64,000 bases of DNA from CAG-873 sp910578365 (GTDB lineage Bacteria; Bacteroidota; Bacteroidia; Bacteroidales; Muribaculaceae). Every line of letters begins with the position of its first letter. Positions within the stretch are counted from its first letter, which is position 1. Shown here in pieces: positions 34,733 to 42,131 of this stretch. The notes below the pieces were generated by a model that was not told the origin of the DNA, searched no databases, and saw only the letters and a program-made list of their open reading frames with translations. The stretch lies in contig OX620685.1 of assembly GCA_951635545.1 (NCBI GenBank), positions 2,790,001 through 2,854,000 on the forward strand, in the 5' to 3' direction. Made by a program: the position numbers and the translations under genes.

Positions 34733-34981
34733 TTACCGTTTCTTCCGTTTTCTTCCCCGCTTGACCTGCGGGTGGTCGAGCAGGAAGATTATATCGCTTC
34801 CGAGTATCAGCCTGTGCCAGCCGTTTTCCGAGCGGCGGTATGGGAGTACCGGGGGCGATTGCCTCATGTATTCGTAAATCGTCGTATGACTTATGCCGAG
34901 CAGTTTTCTTGCCGCCATCACCGAATACAGCAAATCGGGGACTATCCTTTGAAAATCAGGGCGCATGGCTTTTCTCCCCAC
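34733..34981 (-). CDS. Small HTH DNA-binding protein (excisionase/MerR-like)
   Basis: An 82-residue protein with a helix-turn-helix core (LYSVMAARKLLGISHTTIYEYMRQSPPVLPYRR) followed by LILGSDIIFLLDH and a lysine/arginine-rich tail (RGRKRKKR). This is typical of helix_17 or MerR-like small DNA-binding proteins of phage and integrative elements. It is the last gene of the minus-strand replication block and overlaps the upstream gene by 26 nt. Confidence 0.7.
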   Translation of the reverse strand: MGRKAMRPDFQRIVPDLLYSVMAARKLLGISHTTIYEYMRQSPPVLPYRRSENGWHRLILGSDIIFLLDHPQVKRGRKRKKR

Positions 34982-35198
34982 TTTCCATCACCGCGTGCCG
35001 GCGGTATTCGTTTATGAAAACTTCGGCGGCTTCCACTGCCATTTCTGCGGAGACGCTGATATGTTCTGGCCACCGTGCAAGACGGTTCTCCGGCGTGACT
35101 ATATCCGACAGCCGTATGTCGTGATAATACAGCGCGACCGCAAGGTCATATTTCCGCTGTTCCCAGTCTATGGGTGTGGGTTTTACGTTGTCTTTCAT
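34956..35198 (-). CDS. Hypothetical small protein, 80 residues
   Basis: A helical acidic protein (DWEQRKYDLAVALYYHDIRLSDIVTPENRLARWPEHISVSAEMAVEAAEVFINEYRRHA). No family recognised. Its start overlaps the stop of the ATPase gene by four bases, so it is translationally coupled to it. Confidence 0.6.
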   Translation of the reverse strand: MKDNVKPTPIDWEQRKYDLAVALYYHDIRLSDIVTPENRLARWPEHISVSAEMAVEAAEVFINEYRRHAVMESGEKSHAP

Positions 35199-35902
35199 TT
35201 TTCCATGTTCTTTTGAGTGTTTATCCTGAATGTCTTTCCTCGCAGGGCGACGAAATTGAACATCTCCTTGAAGCGGTCGTATATCCTCTCGCCATAGACA
35301 TCCTGTATCTGGTCAATCGTGAAGTTGGTGGTGGCATGGGTAAACTGGTGGTAGCGGTTGTCGTAGCGTGACTGGAAGATGTACTGCATAACATTCTCGA
35401 AGTTGCCGTACCTTCCTGTCGGCACTGTCTCGCTGCCAAGTTCGTCAAACGCCTGTCTCGGACTGTCGATATACTGCCTGATACCCCGGTAGCCTCCGTA
35501 TATTGACTCATCGGCGTAAGCGGCGCATACATCAATCACGTTGTCTATCCGGAAATAATACCGGTTGCCCTCGATGTGCGGCCTCACAAGGGAGCAGAAC
35601 TCCCTGATGATTTTCAGCATGGTGGATTTGCCCGTTCCGATGTCGCCCCAGATAAGCAGCCCCTTGTCCGGATCAAGGTTGCCGTCATAGTCCATCACCG
35701 CCCAGTGAACGATGTCGTTGTATGCCGGTTTCATTTCTTCCCTCACTGTGAAGCCCGGGCAGACGGCAACCGCACACTGCATGAAAAGCGTCTTGTATTC
35801 GCTAATCCTCGATAAGTCCACAGTTCGGTTTGACCGGCGTTCTGCGGCCTCTCTGATTTCCCTGACGGCTTCCGCCGGGTTTATTTTCTTGGGGTTTGCC
35901 AT
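35195..35902 (-). CDS. DnaC-like ATPase (probable helicase loader)
   Basis: A 235-residue AAA+ type ATPase with a clear Walker A (GDIGTGKST, about 106-114), Walker B-like AFDELGSE (about 162-169), and a sensor-like TNFTIDQIQDVYGERIYDRFKEMFNFVALRG. Proteins like this load replicative helicase onto phage or element origins. Its start lies 101 nt inside the upstream replication gene, an unusually long overlap; a later start would remove conserved-looking N-terminal residues. Confidence 0.8.
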   Translation of the reverse strand: MANPKKINPAEAVREIREAAERRSNRTVDLSRISEYKTLFMQCAVAVCPGFTVREEMKPAYNDIVHWAVMDYDGNLDPDKGLLIWGDIGTGKSTMLKIIREFCSLVRPHIEGNRYYFRIDNVIDVCAAYADESIYGGYRGIRQYIDSPRQAFDELGSETVPTGRYGNFENVMQYIFQSRYDNRYHQFTHATTNFTIDQIQDVYGERIYDRFKEMFNFVALRGKTFRINTQKNMEK

Positions 35903-36599
35903 TGTTCCGTTCTCGTTCTAATCGGGCGCGGGCCCAGTTGAAAAAATGATCCTTGCACTCTTGCACGGTCAGATGGTTCTTTTTCTTGATCCTGCACTCT
36001 TGAAAAAAGTCAGGCAGCATATCTTCAAGTATTTTCCTTTCGCAGTGCAAGGCTCCGGCTATTTCGTCGAGCGAAGCCGTATCCTTTGAAAAAATTTCAA
36101 AAACTTCTCCTTCACGCGCGGGGGAGAGAGAATTTTTATTTATATTATTATCTATATAATATATGTCCCCAAAGGTGTCCCCAACAGTGTCGGAAGAAGT
36201 GTCCCCATTTGTGGGGGATTGAGCTTCTGAAGAAGCCCCGATAGCCGCTGTATCCTGTGAAGCCATGATTGAAAAGCCGGGTATCTGATCCATGACAAGC
36301 ACCGTGTATAGTGTCGCGTTGCCTATTTCAAGTCTCCGTATCCACTTCTGCGCTTCAAAAATCCTCATGTATCTTCCTACTGTGTCTTTGTCCGCTCCGA
36401 TTGAGGCGGCCAGTTTTCGTGTCGAGGCTACGAACTGACCGGGCAGGATGTCTATTGTTGTGCCTTTTATGGGGTATGTGCCTTTGGCTCTCAGCACGCG
36501 AAAAAGTATCTCCAGCCAGAGATGTACCATCCGGCTCTCGGAGTAGAGCCATTCCTCGTTGCGGAGATAGTGCATTACGGGTATCCATGAACGGTTCAT
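35802..36599 (-). CDS. Replication-initiator-like winged-helix protein
   Basis: A 265-residue protein. Residues 1-110 form a winged-helix module of the kind found in phage and element replication proteins of Bacteroidetes (SWIPVMHYLRNEEWLYSESRMVHLWLEILFRVLRA...LPGQFVASTRKLAASIGADKDTVGRYMRIFEAQKWIRR). A low-complexity linker, a helical segment and a basic tail (RQGNQRGRRTPVKP) follow. Next to a DnaC-like gene it is probably the origin-recognition partner (DnaD/DnaT-like logic). The role is inferred from position. Confidence 0.65.
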   Translation of the reverse strand: MNRSWIPVMHYLRNEEWLYSESRMVHLWLEILFRVLRAKGTYPIKGTTIDILPGQFVASTRKLAASIGADKDTVGRYMRIFEAQKWIRRLEIGNATLYTVLVMDQIPGFSIMASQDTAAIGASSEAQSPTNGDTSSDTVGDTFGDIYYIDNNINKNSLSPAREGEVFEIFSKDTASLDEIAGALHCERKILEDMLPDFFQECRIKKKNHLTVQECKDHFFNWARARLERERNNGKPQENKPGGSRQGNQRGRRTPVKPNCGLIED

Positions 36600-36652
36600 T
36601 TCGGCTGTTTATATTCTTGGGGTACATATATATGGGAGTTGGTGCGTGAGCC

Positions 36653-36928
36653 TCAGGCTTTTCCACATGAAGTGTCAACATCGCGGTCTGTCACATAGAG
36701 TTCATTCGGGAACACCACACATCCGGCAATCCTCTCTATCTCTTTCTTGCAGAAGGAGGGTATGCAGCAGCATCCGGCTTTCCAGTTGTAGAATGTCTTG
36801 CGTTTGATGCCTTCTCCGCAGGCTCTTACTACCGCTGTCACGAAAAAACGGTGGTCTGTATGGGGTAATGTGGCGAGATAGTCGTTAAGGCACTTGGAGT
36901 CAATCTCCTTGATCTGTTGTGTAGTCAT
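36653..36928 (-). CDS. Hypothetical small protein, 91 residues
   Basis: A small protein with a run of cysteines (WKAGCCCIPSFCKKEIERIAGCVVFP) and a possible DNA-binding helix before it. I do not recognise it. It lies 53 nt before the replication-initiator-like gene in the same direction and probably belongs to that operon. Confidence 0.55.
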   Translation of the reverse strand: MTTQQIKEIDSKCLNDYLATLPHTDHRFFVTAVVRACGEGIKRKTFYNWKAGCCCIPSFCKKEIERIAGCVVFPNELYVTDRDVDTSCGKA

Positions 36929-36954
36929 AATTTCGTCCTTTAAGATTAAATGAA

Positions 36955-37230
36955 TCAGGTCTGCCGTTTTTTTTCAAGTGTTGCGTATCCGGCTCGCGCC
37001 CTCACATCGTAAAGAGAGAGGAAAAAACGCCGTCCGTTACGCTCCGCTTTAAGTGATCCGTCGTGTATGGCATCGCGCACACGCTAGTCTGAACAGTGCA
37101 TTATCTCGGCTGCCTCACGCACGGTTATCTTCCTGTCAGGAGGCATTGGTGCGGTGATGTTCCGCTTTATCTCTTCAAGGGTGTTCTCAATCCTCGTGAG
37201 CCTCATTGTTATGCGCCGGTCTTCACTCAT
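36955..37230 (-). pseudogene. Excisionase-like HTH protein with an in-frame amber stop
   Basis: The frame from ATG 37230 reads MSEDRRITMRLTRIENTLEEI...DRKITVREAAEIMHCSD, then TAG at 37086-37084 (codon 49), and continues in the same frame RVRDAIHDGSLKAERNGRRFFLSLYDVRARAGYA to TGA at 36957-36955. The whole 91-residue product would be a coiled-coil segment plus a helix_17/excisionase-type HTH; the stop falls between the two helices of the HTH. This is a broken gene, unless the amber codon is suppressed. Confidence 0.75.
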
Positions 37231-37302
37231 AGTCGTATCCGTTTATAAGCTGTTTGACATTTTTTCTGTTAGCAACCATTAGCTATATTTAGAAAAATGA
37301 TT

Positions 37303-37310
37303 ATCTTTGC
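37303..37310 (+). promoter_or_regulatory. Promoter and possible operators of the repressor gene
   Basis: TATCTTTG matches the -7 consensus and lies 130 nt before the repressor ATG at 37441. Around it (37260-37375) the pentamer TTAGC/GCTAA occurs several times (GTTAGCAACCATTAGC, CGTGCTAAAT) in an AT-rich stretch between the divergent excisionase-like and repressor genes, where operators would be expected. Confidence 0.45.
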
Positions 37311-37440
37311 GATTAGAAATAATTAATCTAAATTAGGTAGTTGCAATAACACTAACAAACTAATCGTGCTAAATGATTGTTTGAAGTGTTATTATTGGAA
37401 ATACCTAATCAAATTTATTAGAAAATATAAACGCAAGTTT

Positions 37441-37905
37441 ATGGACAGCATAAGAGAAAGAGTGAGACAGGCGATGGAATGGCTGAAAGACAACAGGCTG
37501 TTCAACTCCAACCGTGCCATTGCGGAAAAGATGGGCTACAATCCAAGTGTCGTATCTCAGGTGATAACCGGCAAATCCAACGTGTCGGAACGCTTTGTCA
37601 AGAGCCTTTGCAGCATATATCCACTCCTGAGTTTTGAATGGATATGGAGCGGGAATGGAAACATGATACAGGAGACAGCTGCACGGCAGCAGGAGTCGGA
37701 TCCTGAGCCTCCGCAGTTTGACCGCTTCTCGTATATCCTTGCTGACATGGCGGAGATAATAAAGAACATGACCGCCTTCATGGGGCCGATGAATAACCGG
37801 CTTGAACGACTGGAAAAACGGATTGATGAACAGGCAAAGGAGATTGAGCGGCTACGCTCTGAACTGTCAGCAAAAGAGAAAGCCGCCACCTCCCGGAAGA
37901 AGTGA
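37441..37905 (+). CDS. Phage-type repressor (XRE HTH with C-terminal coiled coil)
   Basis: A 154-residue protein. The N-terminal HTH (NRAIAEKMGYNPSVVSQVITGKSNVSERFVKSLCSIYP) is of the type seen in Bacteroidetes phage and IME repressors; a coiled coil follows (NNRLERLEKRIDEQAKEIERLRSELSAKEKAA). ATG 37441 is preferred to the in-frame 37366, which adds residues from the AT-rich control region. It is divergent from the excisionase and replication operon and converges on the integrase, a lysogeny-switch layout. Confidence 0.8.
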   Translation: MDSIRERVRQAMEWLKDNRLFNSNRAIAEKMGYNPSVVSQVITGKSNVSERFVKSLCSIYPLLSFEWIWSGNGNMIQETAARQQESDPEPPQFDRFSYILADMAEIIKNMTAFMGPMNNRLERLEKRIDEQAKEIERLRSELSAKEKAATSRKK

Positions 37906-37931
37906 CGGCTGTGTCTGTGTTACGACAGATA

Positions 37932-39055
37932 TTATTTGAGTTTACCGAAGCCCTGTATGACGCTCGTCTGAAGCACCTGGGCGTATTTCTCGGTCATTGT
38001 CACGTTGGAATGGGCGAGCATCTTGCTCACAGTCTCGATGCCCACGCCCTTTGTCAACGCCCACGTCGCAAACGTGTGGCGGCCGACGTGCATTGTCAGG
38101 TTGATGTGCAGCTTGGCAAGATTGGCGATTATCTTCAGCTGGTCGTTGCATTTCTGGTTGCTCATCAGATTGAGGTCGTAATTATACTTTTTCAGTATGG
38201 CTATCGCCTTAGGCAACAGCACAATCGTATAGGGCATACCGGTTTTCATACGCTTGTCGCGTATGCAGTAGTCATCGCCCTGCCTGAACACGTCCGACTT
38301 CTTTATCTTCACGAGGTCGGAGTATGCCAGCCCCGTGTAGCACGAGAAAATGAACATATCGCGCACTTTCTCCGTCATGCCGTAGAGTTCGAGGGCTTCC
38401 ACACGGTCACGTTCCTCTTCGGTAAGGAATTTTATACCCTCCGACTTTCCTCGGGAAATCCTCATGCCGTCGTAGGGGTTGGACTCCAGCTTCTCAAACT
38501 GTATCGCCTCCACGATATAGGGCTTGAGGCGTTTGTGATAGCCATGAACCGATGCCTGGGCTGTCACACGCTTGCGTATGAAATCGTCCCATAGTCTGAT
38601 ATTCTTCGGGGTGAGGTCGCTGAAAAAGCGTATCAGCCCGAAGTCGCGCAGGCAGTTGAGCATGACCTTGTGCTGCTTGCGTGTTGACTCCGTGACAGGG
38701 CGCATGTCGATACGTTCCTCCAGCCAGTCGAGGAAACTTGCCGACGAACCCTGCAACTTTGTTTTCTTGACCTTTTTGAGAAGCGACAGGTCGTATTCGC
38801 CCTTTGTCGAAGCTATGGACGACATCTTCTCATGGATACCGTCATAGACACGGCGTATCTGTTCGTTCAGATGGTCGGCCTGAGGGTGGTTGACTACCTC
38901 CTTGCCGCTCCACTGCTGTTTTGGACAGCGACGCCGGTGGAGAGACGGACGCGCTCACGGTTGTACGACACCTCAATCTCAACGGTGCCGGGGTTGACGG
39001 CCGATGCCTTCTTGCGGCGGTCGAAAACAATCTTAATCTGTGGTATTCCTGCCAT
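37932..39055 (-). pseudogene. Tyrosine integrase, frameshifted in the N-terminal domain
   Basis: From ATG 39055 the frame encodes an Arm-type DNA-binding domain (MAGIPQIKIVFDRRKKASAVNPGTVEIEVSYN...RVRLSTGVAVQ), then runs out of frame near 38920. The correct continuation (WSGKEVVNHPQADHLNEQIRRVYDG...) is one base over and proceeds through the core-binding and catalytic domains, with KMKTGMPYTI, HVGRHTFATW, AHSNVTMTEKY and a C-terminal tail. One base missing from the A-run at 38919-38922 explains the break; repaired, the protein has 374 residues. The gene sits next to tRNA-Arg as expected for an integrase. Confidence 0.85.
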
Positions 39056-39098
39056 AAGTAAAAGATTTTAAGAATGATACATTAAAATTTCTCGTGAT

Positions 39099-39369
39099 GT
39101 GGTACACGAAAAAGCGTGTACCACAAATTCCGGGAAATGTACCACACGTGTACCACATACCATTCCAACGCATACGGCAACGAGGCTGTTGCACGCCCCG
39201 AATCTTTTGGAAACATTTAGCACAAAATAGCAAATATCAGAGAGTTGGCACTCTGAACAGGCTCCGGTCGCTATGGCAAGACCGGGGCAGGAGACAATGG
39301 CTGATATTTGATGGAAAAGCTGGTACATTTGTGGTACTTTTTTGTGGTACATCCACGAAATTTGTACCA
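39099..39369. repeat. Cluster of GTGGTAC/GTACCAC sites between integrase and tRNA-Arg
   Basis: Six exact copies of the heptamer occur in 252 bp: 39099-39105, 39118-39124, 39139-39145, 39150-39156, 39331-39337 and 39344-39350, plus partial copies at 39322 and 39364. The first two form a perfect 9-bp inverted repeat GTGGTACAC/GTGTACCAC. The position upstream of the integrase and beside the tRNA suits arm-type binding sites for integrase or excisionase. The rest of 39056-39534 is AT-rich and has no gene. Confidence 0.6.
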
Positions 39370-39503
39370 AAGATAATGTGCTAATTCCGAACTAACAAAT
39401 GCTAACTTTGGCTATCGGCAGGAATTATTGTTTGTGCTAAATCTTTCTAAATCAAGATTTTATAAAATTGCTAACACTTGCACATCAGTCACTTACAGGC
39501 ATG

Positions 39504-39531
39504 AAAAAAGGGCCACATAATTGTGACCCTT
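39504..39531 (-). terminator. Terminator of tRNA-Arg
   Basis: On the minus strand AAGGG-T-CACA-ATTA-TGTG-G-CCCTT (39531-39508) is followed by a run of T residues (39509-39504), an intrinsic terminator directly after the tRNA 3' end. It lies on the element side of the presumed attachment site. Confidence 0.75.
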
Positions 39532-39534
39532 CTG

Positions 39535-39608
39535 TGATCCGGATGCGACTCGAACGCATGACCGTCTGCTTAGAAGGCAGATGCTCTATCCAGCTGAGCT
39601 ACCGGACC
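39535..39608 (-). tRNA. tRNA-Arg (anticodon UCU)
   Basis: The minus strand folds as a full cloverleaf: acceptor GGTCCGG/CCGGATC, D arm with AGCTCAGCTGGATAGAGC, anticodon stem TCTGC/GCAGA around the loop CTTCTAA (anticodon TCT), and T arm GTTCGAGTC. No CCA is encoded. Its 3' end faces the integrase gene at 37932-39055, the usual attachment side for tyrosine-integrase elements. Confidence 0.93.
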
Positions 39609-39619
39609 CCATAAAAAAA

Positions 39620-39646
39620 CTCGCTGACTATTGAGTAGTCAGCGAG
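39620..39646 (-). terminator. Terminator of tRNA-Pro
   Basis: A perfect 11-bp stem CTCGCTGACTA/TAGTCAGCGAG with a 5-nt loop is followed on the minus strand by seven T residues (39619-39613). The two tRNA genes are therefore largely separate transcription units. Confidence 0.85.
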
Positions 39647-39665
39647 CTACTGCTTTTGATTATTA

Positions 39666-39740
39666 GTCGGGGTGACTAGACTCGAACTAGCGACCTCACG
39701 CCCCCCAGACGCGTACTCTAACCAACTGAGCTACACCCCG
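39666..39740 (-). tRNA. tRNA-Pro (anticodon GGG)
   Basis: A cloverleaf on the minus strand: acceptor CGGGGTG/CACCCCG, D arm AGCTCAGTTGGTTAGAG, anticodon stem CGCGT/GCGTG around the loop CTGGGGG (anticodon GGG), variable region, and T arm AGTTCGAGTCT. No CCA is encoded. The following 145 nt before the glycerate kinase 3' end hold no gene. Confidence 0.92.
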
Positions 39741-39886
39741 ATTTTGGGCTCACTGCGATTCATTTCGTAGTGGCTTTCCTTTCAAAAGCGATGCAAAGTT
39801 AGGGACTATTTTTCAATTATGCAAATTTTTTCGAAAGATTTTTTCAATATTTTTTGCAAGTTGTTGATTTTCAATGAGAAAAATTT

Positions 39887-40855
39887 TCAACTTTTTTTTG
39901 CCCATTTTCGGGCTGCTTCTCTCAGAAGCCTGTATGCGTGGTCGGGCAAGGGTAGGGGCTGTCCGTCGGGTGTTACTTGTATAAAGCGTGAATCGAGAAT
40001 TCCGTCGGCGATTTTTCCGCCAAAGGCTATTGCCGGAATTTGCAATTTTTTACATTTACGCAGTATGCTGCCCACTACTTTTCCGCCGAGGCTCTGTTTG
40101 TCGATGCAGCCTTCGCCTGTTGCAACGAGCCTGACGCGGCTCCAGTCGACGGGCAGGTGGTCGAGTATGTAGCCGGCTCCGAGTGTGGCTCGGCAGCCTG
40201 CTACTGCCGCCAGTGCGTATCCGGTGCCTCCGCCGGCACCGTCGTATGGTGATGTGCCTCCGAGCAGGCTGTGCAGATGCTGCAGTGAATGTCGGATTGT
40301 TTTTGTGTCGTCGGCTGTGGCTCCTTTCTGTGGCAGGAAGTCGAGGGCTGTGAGCGGGCCGTCGGTCAGGGCGGCTTCGACGTCGGACAGTATGAGCAGA
40401 CGGCGGCGCAGCAGTGTGGTGTTGATGTCCGAGAGGTCGGCGTGTGCTATGCGGCTGATTGAGTCGGGGGTGGCCCCCTGCGGCATGAGGCTGCCGTCGC
40501 TGCTGTAGAAGCGGGCTCCGAGTGCCTGCAGCAGTCCGGCTCCGCCATCGGCGGTTACGGTACCTCCGAGGGCTACGTATATTGTGTCGTTGCGGGTGTC
40601 CAGGGCGTTACGAATGGCGCTGCCGAGGCTGTATGAGCTACGTTGAGTCAGGGGCAGCGCGCGCAGCGGGCTGTTGTGGCCTATTATGGCGGCGCTTTCT
40701 ATTACGTGTTTGCCGGGCATGGCGGCCGCTGTGCCTTCGCCGCCGTCGGCCATGGGCAGGCACAGGCATTCGCCACCGAGGCCTTCGGCTATTGCGCATG
40801 CGGCGCGTGCGGCGGTGAGGGTGCCGCGAAATTTGTCGGGAATTATCAATTTCAT
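39887..40855 (-). CDS. Glycerate kinase (GlxK/GarK family)
   Basis: A 322-residue cytoplasmic kinase that phosphorylates glycerate. Family marks are the N-terminal PDKFRGTLTA, ADGGEGT (about 41-47), GGTVTADGGAG (97-107) and the GGGTGYALAA loop. A minus-strand -7 box TAACTTTG at about 40859-40866 lies just before the ATG, so the leader is very short. It is divergent from serB. Confidence 0.92.
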   Translation of the reverse strand: MKLIIPDKFRGTLTAARAACAIAEGLGGECLCLPMADGGEGTAAAMPGKHVIESAAIIGHNSPLRALPLTQRSSYSLGSAIRNALDTRNDTIYVALGGTVTADGGAGLLQALGARFYSSDGSLMPQGATPDSISRIAHADLSDINTTLLRRRLLILSDVEAALTDGPLTALDFLPQKGATADDTKTIRHSLQHLHSLLGGTSPYDGAGGGTGYALAAVAGCRATLGAGYILDHLPVDWSRVRLVATGEGCIDKQSLGGKVVGSILRKCKKLQIPAIAFGGKIADGILDSRFIQVTPDGQPLPLPDHAYRLLREAARKWAKKS

Positions 40856-40916
40856 TGCACAAAGTTAATGATATGTCGGCAATTTTTTGCAATTTTGCAA
40901 AACAAAAACATAAGAC

Positions 40917-42131
40917 ATGAAGACCGAACTCATTCTGATAAATATATCGGGTTACGACCGTCCGGGCGTGACCTCGTCGCTGACCGATATCCTTGCCGGC
41001 TACAATGCTGATATCATGGATATAGGCCAGGCCGATATTCACCACTCGCTGTCGTTAGGCATACTTATCAAGACCAATTCGCGTGTGTCGGGCGATATAA
41101 TGAAGGACCTTCTGTTCAAGGCATATGAGTTAGGTGTGAAAATAAGGTTCACGCCTATTGCGCCGGAGGCTTACGAGGAGTGGGTGGGCCAGCAGGGCAA
41201 GAACCGCTGGATTATAACCATACTTGGCCGCACGCTTACTGCTCGCCATATAGCGCTGGTGTCGGATGAAATAGCGCGCCAGGGCATGAATATCGACGGT
41301 ATACAGCGCCTTACTGGCCGCCAGCCGCTGAACGACGACGAGCAACCGCGTTCGAAGTCGTGTGTGGAGTTTTCGGTACGCGGCAATCCGGCAGATGATT
41401 CGGCCATGCGCCGCCGCTTTATGCAGATTGCCTCGGAGGAGGATTTCGATATTTCGATGCAGGAGGATAATGTGTACCGCCGTTGTCGCCGTCTGATTTG
41501 CTTTGATATGGATTCGACGCTGATAGAAACGGAAGTAATAGACGAACTGGCTGTGCGCGCCGGCGTGGGCGACCAGGTAAAGGCTATCACCGAGCGTGCC
41601 ATGCGGGGCGAGATAGATTTCTGCGAAAGTTTTCGCGAGCGTGTGGCTCTGCTTAAGGGACTTGATGAAAGTGTGATGCGCGAGATTGCCGAGAATCTGC
41701 CTATTACCGAGGGTGTGGAGCGGCTGATGCAGGTACTGAAACGTACCGGCTACAAGACTGCCATACTTTCGGGCGGCTTCACTTACTTCGGCAATTATCT
41801 CAAGCAGCGCTTTGGTTTCGACTATGTTTATGCCAATGATTTGGAGATAAGCGACGGCAAGCTCACCGGCCGTTATCTGGGCGACATTGTCGATGGCAAG
41901 CGTAAGGCCGAGTTGCTGCGTATCATAGCGCAGGTGGAGAATATCAATATAAAGCAGACAATTGCCGTAGGCGACGGTGTCAACGACCTGCCCATGCTGG
42001 CTACCGCCGGTCTGGGCATAGCTTTTCATGCCAAGCCTAAGGTGAAGGCTACCGCAGGGCAGTCGCTGTCGACCATAGGGCTCGACGGTGTGCTTTATTT
42101 TCTTGGATTTAAAGATTCATTTATAAACTGA
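40917..42131 (+). CDS. serB: Phosphoserine phosphatase with tandem ACT domains
   Basis: A 404-residue enzyme for the last step of serine synthesis. Two N-terminal ACT-like domains (about 4-80 and 97-180) precede a HAD phosphatase domain with the nucleophile motif DMDST (197-201), ILSGGF (serine of motif II), and GDGVNDLPML (motif IV). The ACT domains probably bind serine for feedback. The stop shares one base with the next start (TGATG), so expression is coupled to the patatin gene. Confidence 0.95.
   Translation: MKTELILINISGYDRPGVTSSLTDILAGYNADIMDIGQADIHHSLSLGILIKTNSRVSGDIMKDLLFKAYELGVKIRFTPIAPEAYEEWVGQQGKNRWIITILGRTLTARHIALVSDEIARQGMNIDGIQRLTGRQPLNDDEQPRSKSCVEFSVRGNPADDSAMRRRFMQIASEEDFDISMQEDNVYRRCRRLICFDMDSTLIETEVIDELAVRAGVGDQVKAITERAMRGEIDFCESFRERVALLKGLDESVMREIAENLPITEGVERLMQVLKRTGYKTAILSGGFTYFGNYLKQRFGFDYVYANDLEISDGKLTGRYLGDIVDGKRKAELLRIIAQVENINIKQTIAVGDGVNDLPMLATAGLGIAFHAKPKVKATAGQSLSTIGLDGVLYFLGFKDSFIN

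Noticed and set aside
39535..39608. Second attachment repeat (copy of the tRNA-Arg 3' end) marking the far end of the integrated element
   Set aside because: No second copy of GATCCGGATGCGACTCG was found in 1-39534, so the other end is outside the window or lost.
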